A DNA stretch of 64,000 nucleotides, taken from positions 331,813 through 395,812 of the forward strand of contig NZ_VANV01000009.1 of the NCBI RefSeq assembly GCF_022496765.1, read 5' to 3'. This document shows, one piece after another, positions 61,083 through 64,000 of this stretch. Below the pieces are notes generated by a model. The model did not search any database and was not told the DNA's origin. It saw only the letters and a list, made by a program, of their open reading frames with translations. A program made the translations under genes and the position numbers. This DNA is from Acidaminobacter sp. JC074 (lineage in GTDB: Bacteria; Bacillota; Clostridia; Peptostreptococcales; Acidaminobacteraceae). How positions within the stretch are numbered: the first letter of the stretch is position 1; every line of letters begins with the position of its first letter.

Positions 61083-62063
61083 CTAAAATTCTACTGCCAG
61101 TGCACCCCAAGTTAAACCACCACCGAATGCAACTAATACAACTTTGTCACCTTTTTTAATCTTACCTGATCTTACCGCCTCATCTAAAGCGATTGGAACA
61201 GATCCGGCCGATGTGTTACCAAACTTATCTAAGTTCACGTGAACACGGTCAGCAGGTAACTTTAATTTTTTACCAGCAGAATTGATAATTCTGATATTAG
61301 CCTGGTGTGGTACAAGATAATCTAATTCATCCATGTTCCATCCAGCCTTTTCAATTACCTTCTGTGAAGAAGAAGCCATAATTCTTACAGCAAATTTAAA
61401 GACTTCACTACCATCCATTTTGATGTAGTGTAATCTGTTGTCTACAGTTTCTTTAGTAGCAGGCATTCTTGAACCACCAGCTGGTTGTGATAAGAACTTA
61501 CCACCAGAACCCTTTGCGCCTAATTCCATAGCAACGATTCCGCCAGATTCAACTGGACCAATAATAGCAGCACCAGCACCATCACCAAATAATACACAAG
61601 TATTTCTATCAGTAAAATCTAATATCTTTGATAATGTCTCTGCACCTACAACTAAGATGTTTTTAGCAGCACCAGATTCAACAAACTGCATAGCAACTGT
61701 CGATGCATATACAAAACCTGAACATGCAGCACTTACATCAAAAGCACTTGCATTCACTGCGCCTAATTTATCCTGAAGTGTACAAGCTGTCGAAGGAAAA
61801 GAATTATCAGGTGTTATTGTAGCAACAATAATCATATCTAGTTCTTCAGCAGTCACACCAGCGGCTTCCATAGCCTTTAACGAAGCGCCATAGGCTAAGT
61901 CAGATGTCGCTGTTTGATCATCTGCTATTCTTCTAGATGAGATCCCTGTTCTAGTTCTAATCCATTCGTCATTTGTATCTACTATCTTTTCTAAGTCAAA
62001 GTTTGTTACTTCCTTTTCCGGTAAGCAACTACCAGTTCCTAAGAAACCTGCTCTAATACTCAT
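61083..62063 (-). CDS. fabH: Beta-ketoacyl-ACP synthase III
   Basis: This 326-aa initiating condensing enzyme has the catalytic triad Cys in DVSAACSGF, His in VPHQANIRI and Asn in GNTSAGS. It condenses acetyl- or branched-chain acyl-CoA with malonyl-ACP. AGGAG stands upstream of the ATG. It is 11 nt after plsX. Confidence 0.97.
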   Translation of the reverse strand: MSIRAGFLGTGSCLPEKEVTNFDLEKIVDTNDEWIRTRTGISSRRIADDQTATSDLAYGASLKAMEAAGVTAEELDMIIVATITPDNSFPSTACTLQDKLGAVNASAFDVSAACSGFVYASTVAMQFVESGAAKNILVVGAETLSKILDFTDRNTCVLFGDGAGAAIIGPVESGGIVAMELGAKGSGGKFLSQPAGGSRMPATKETVDNRLHYIKMDGSEVFKFAVRIMASSSQKVIEKAGWNMDELDYLVPHQANIRIINSAGKKLKLPADRVHVNLDKFGNTSAGSVPIALDEAVRSGKIKKGDKVVLVAFGGGLTWGALAVEF

Positions 62064-62074
62064 ATAGACAACTC

Positions 62075-63073
62075 CTATTCATCATCCTCCGTTTGTACTT
62101 GAGAGGAGATTTTTTCTATAATATTATTTGAGACGTATTTCTCAGCATACTTAATTGCATTCTTAAATGCTTTGGCATTTGAGGAACCATGAGCTTTTAC
62201 GATTGGTGCTTTAACACCTAAAAGAGGTGCACCACCATACTCCGTATAATCCATCTTAACCTTTAAGTCTGACAACTTGCCTTTAACAAGACCTGCTGCA
62301 ATCTTAGTTAATGTATTAGATAAGAAAATACTTTTTAATTCACCCATGAAAGATTTAGCAACACCTTCTGTAAGTTTAAGAACAACATTTCCCGTGAAAC
62401 CATCACAAACTAAAACGTCTGCTTTTCTTTCAGGAATGTCTCTTGCTTCTACGTTACCAATGAAGTTTAAATCAGACTCTTTTAAAAGCTGATATGCTTC
62501 GTTGATTACTGGTGTACCTTTACCTTCTTCAGTACCAATATTGATAAGACCTACCTTAGGATTATCAATACCCAAAACATCTTTTGCATATATAGAACCC
62601 ATAATACCGAATTCTAATAAGTTTCTTGCTTTACATTCTGCATTAGCACCAACATCCGCCATAACAAACATACCACTAAATGTAGGGAATACTGTTGTTA
62701 AAGCCGGTCTGTCTACACCTTTGATTCTTCCTACTCGAAGTAATCCACCAGCTAATAATGCACCTGTATTGCCTGCTGAGATCAATGCGTCAATCTCGCC
62801 TTTTCTAACTTTATCAAAGCCAACTACCATTGAAGAATCTTTTTTACGCTTAATTGCGATAACTGGTTTGTCCTCGTTCTCAACAACTTCTGTCGTTGGA
62901 ATGATTTCAATCCTTGATTCATCATATGTATACTTAGCCAGTTCAGCCTTAATCGCATCTTCGTTACCAAGAAGTACCATTGTACCAGAAATCTCTTTTA
63001 AAGCTTCTACGGCACCCTTTACAGTTTCAACAGGGGCATGATCGCCACCCATTGCATCAATTGCTATTCTCAT
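62075..63073 (-). CDS. plsX: Phosphate acyltransferase PlsX
   Basis: This 332-aa PlsX begins with MRIAIDAMGGDHAP and has SAGNTGALLAGGLLRVGRIKGVDRPAL and VLVCDGFTGNVVLKL. It converts acyl-ACP to acyl-phosphate for phosphatidic acid synthesis. Its start overlaps fapR by 17 nt, with GAAGGAG upstream, so translation is coupled. Confidence 0.97.
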   Translation of the reverse strand: MRIAIDAMGGDHAPVETVKGAVEALKEISGTMVLLGNEDAIKAELAKYTYDESRIEIIPTTEVVENEDKPVIAIKRKKDSSMVVGFDKVRKGEIDALISAGNTGALLAGGLLRVGRIKGVDRPALTTVFPTFSGMFVMADVGANAECKARNLLEFGIMGSIYAKDVLGIDNPKVGLINIGTEEGKGTPVINEAYQLLKESDLNFIGNVEARDIPERKADVLVCDGFTGNVVLKLTEGVAKSFMGELKSIFLSNTLTKIAAGLVKGKLSDLKVKMDYTEYGGAPLLGVKAPIVKAHGSSNAKAFKNAIKYAEKYVSNNIIEKISSQVQTEDDE

Positions 63074-63644
63074 TCTTTGCTCCTTCTACATCTATTGCTG
63101 TCAGAATAAATTTACTTCTAAAAACTTGGTTGTCCCCTACATTGACCATTACATGTACATAGTATTCTTTGTTATCACGAATACGTGTTACATTAGCCTT
63201 TGCAATCAAACGCTGTTCTGCAAACACCGGTACATTGTACTTGATGTTGGCAACACCTGTAATTGCTACGGGTGCATCTATAACTGCCATTGCTAGTGAT
63301 TCTGCTAAGGCAAAGATATAATGACCTTTAACAATTTGCGTCTTAGTAAATACCATGTCTTTATCAGTTTCTAAAAATGAGATACCACTTTGATTCAACT
63401 GTAAATCGATAAGTTCACCAACGATTTCACCACGACTTAAGGTTTTAACCTTGTCGTGCATTTCTGTAGCAACGGACTTCATACGTTCTCTTAACTCAGG
63501 AATATTTAAACTCATTCTATCTAAACGGATTGTCTGGATAGAAACATCAAACATCTCACTAAGTTCTTCATCTCTTAAGAAAGGATTCTTTTCAATCTCC
63601 TCACTTAACCTAACAAGTCTTTCTTTCTTAACCATTCTAGGCAT
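63057..63644 (-). CDS. fapR: Transcription factor FapR
   Basis: This is a 195-aa FapR, with an N-terminal DeoR-like helix-turn-helix (KKERLVRLSEEIEKNPFLRDEEL through VSIQTIRLDR) and a hotdog-fold effector domain (RGEIVGELIDLQL, GHYIFALAESLAMAVID). Malonyl-CoA releases FapR from DNA. It autoregulates through boxes at 63672-63747 and so controls the whole operon. AAAGGATGG lies upstream of the ATG. Confidence 0.96.
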   Translation of the reverse strand: MPRMVKKERLVRLSEEIEKNPFLRDEELSEMFDVSIQTIRLDRMSLNIPELRERMKSVATEMHDKVKTLSRGEIVGELIDLQLNQSGISFLETDKDMVFTKTQIVKGHYIFALAESLAMAVIDAPVAITGVANIKYNVPVFAEQRLIAKANVTRIRDNKEYYVHVMVNVGDNQVFRSKFILTAIDVEGAKNENSN

Positions 63645-63671
63645 ATTCTTACCATCCTTTAGTACTATATT

Positions 63672-63689
63672 TTAGTACCTGCTACTAAT
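63672..63689. promoter_or_regulatory. FapR operator 1
   Basis: TTAGTACCTGCTACTAAT matches the Bacillus FapR consensus TTAGTACCTGATACTAAT with one difference. It is immediately downstream of the -10 of the fapR operon. A further half-site TTTAGTACT lies at 63658-63666. Confidence 0.92.
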
Positions 63690-63693
63690 ATAA

Positions 63694-63721
63694 AGTATAA
63701 CAACAAAATCTCAAAAATCAA
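63694..63721 (-). promoter_or_regulatory. Promoter of the fapR-plsX-fab operon
   Basis: On the minus strand TTGATT (63716-63721), 16 nt, TATACT (63694-63699), flanked by FapR boxes. Confidence 0.8.
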
Positions 63722-63729
63722 GCCTTTTT

Positions 63730-63747
63730 TTAGTACCTCATACTAAT
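63730..63747. promoter_or_regulatory. FapR operator 2
   Basis: TTAGTACCTCATACTAAT, one base different from consensus, lies 8 nt upstream of the -35. A partial copy, TACTGATACTAGTA, follows at 63755-63768. Confidence 0.88.
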
Positions 63748-63775
63748 CACAGCTACTGATACTAGTATACCATAT

Positions 63776-63821
63776 AAAAAAACTCCCCTCAACCCAGTAA
63801 TAACAAGGGTTAAGAGAAGTT
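63776..63821 (-). terminator. Terminator of the gene at the right edge
   Basis: On the minus strand AACTTCTCTTAACCC (63807-63821) pairs with GGGTTGAGGGGAGTT (63781-63795) with three G-U pairs; U's follow at 63776-63782. Confidence 0.82.
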
Positions 63822-63872
63822 CGTTTTTTATAAAACTTTACCAAAATTTTATATTTAATTTTGATAATAAAA

Positions 63873-64000
63873 CTACTCACCAATGATTAATTGCTTGTCT
63901 TTAAACTTAAAATAAAGCTTTTGATAGTTAGTTTCAAACTCAGTCTCTGTAGGATCTAGTTTGTAACTGATAATCGCATCCACATAAGTCTTATTATCCA
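63873..64000 (-). CDS. C-terminal end of an unidentified protein (cut by window edge)
   Basis: An open frame enters from the right edge and ends at TAG 63873. The last 41 residues read DNKTYVDAIISYKLDPTETE and on to LYFKFKDKQLIIGE, a beta-rich, charged end. A terminator follows. It lies in the same orientation as fapR but as a separate transcript. No family can be named from this fragment. Confidence 0.6.
   Translation of the reverse strand, partial: DNKTYVDAIISYKLDPTETEFETNYQKLYFKFKDKQLIIGE

Noticed and set aside
62277..63041. Long plus-strand frames opposite plsX
   Set aside because: Mirror frames of a strongly coding minus-strand gene with no RBS or recognisable domain.

Overview
The window is low-GC, gene-dense DNA of a Gram-positive anaerobe of the class Clostridia. 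The evidence is the SCIFF peptide and its radical SAM maturase beside yajC/tgt/secDF, a HemZ-type radical SAM protein, a SpoIID-family protein, a FapR-controlled fab operon, two T-box-controlled aminoacyl-tRNA synthetase genes, and strong AGGAGG ribosome binding sites. A UGA inside a glutaredoxin-like gene indicates that the organism decodes selenocysteine. Genus and family cannot be settled from this window. Nearly all genes lie on the minus strand, so operons read from high to low coordinates. No rRNA or tRNA gene, CRISPR array or prophage was seen.

Layout. 1-3.1 kb: a cut GH31 glycosidase with its LacI repressor, and a small GNAT/PLP-enzyme operon. 3.2-7.5 kb: htpG with a CIRCE-like operator, the Sec glutaredoxin, a DUF4349 lipoprotein, and a plus-strand hemerythrin/free-methionine-sulfoxide-reductase pair. 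7.5-10.6 kb: a c-di-GMP-I riboswitch that has its own promoter and terminator but no gene, an iron-sulfur flavoprotein gene, and a complete group II intron inserted directly behind the aspS terminator. 10.6-31 kb: housekeeping genes (T-box aspS, hemZ, MBL hydrolase, dtd, relA, apt, recJ, secF, secD, gamma-carbonic anhydrase, scfB, scfA, yajC, tgt, queA, spoIID-like, ruvB, ruvA).

31-40 kb is the accessory part: a GlnK/GlnL-like two-component system, two GNAT genes (one behind a structured leader with a 22-codon peptide), a heterodimeric ABC exporter, a lone 37-aa microprotein gene, a three-gene operon of unknown small proteins, and a DUF2325 gene behind a Fur-box-like site. 40-44 kb: T-box lysS and nhaC. 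44-53 kb: smc/ftsY and ylxM/ffh/rpsP/khpA with rnc and an Elp3-like radical SAM gene; rimM-trmD-rplS, which usually follow, are absent here. 53-57.5 kb: a DUF4438 protein, a small acidic protein, a YibE/F membrane protein and a secreted 5'-nucleotidase with LysM. 57.8-63.7 kb: fapR-plsX-fabH-fabD-fabG-acpP-fabF, controlled by FapR boxes. The right edge holds the last codons of an unidentified gene.

Several parts connect. Two tRNA-sensing leaders tune synthetase supply, FapR senses malonyl-CoA to set phospholipid precursor synthesis, and SecD/SecF/YajC with Ffh/FtsY cover protein export. HtpG, hemerythrin, MsrC and the selenoprotein suggest handling of heat and oxidative stress. The most interesting items are the selenoprotein, the gene-less c-di-GMP riboswitch, the structured leader with an RLR-containing peptide before a GNAT gene, and the unknown small-protein cluster at 38.6-39.7 kb.
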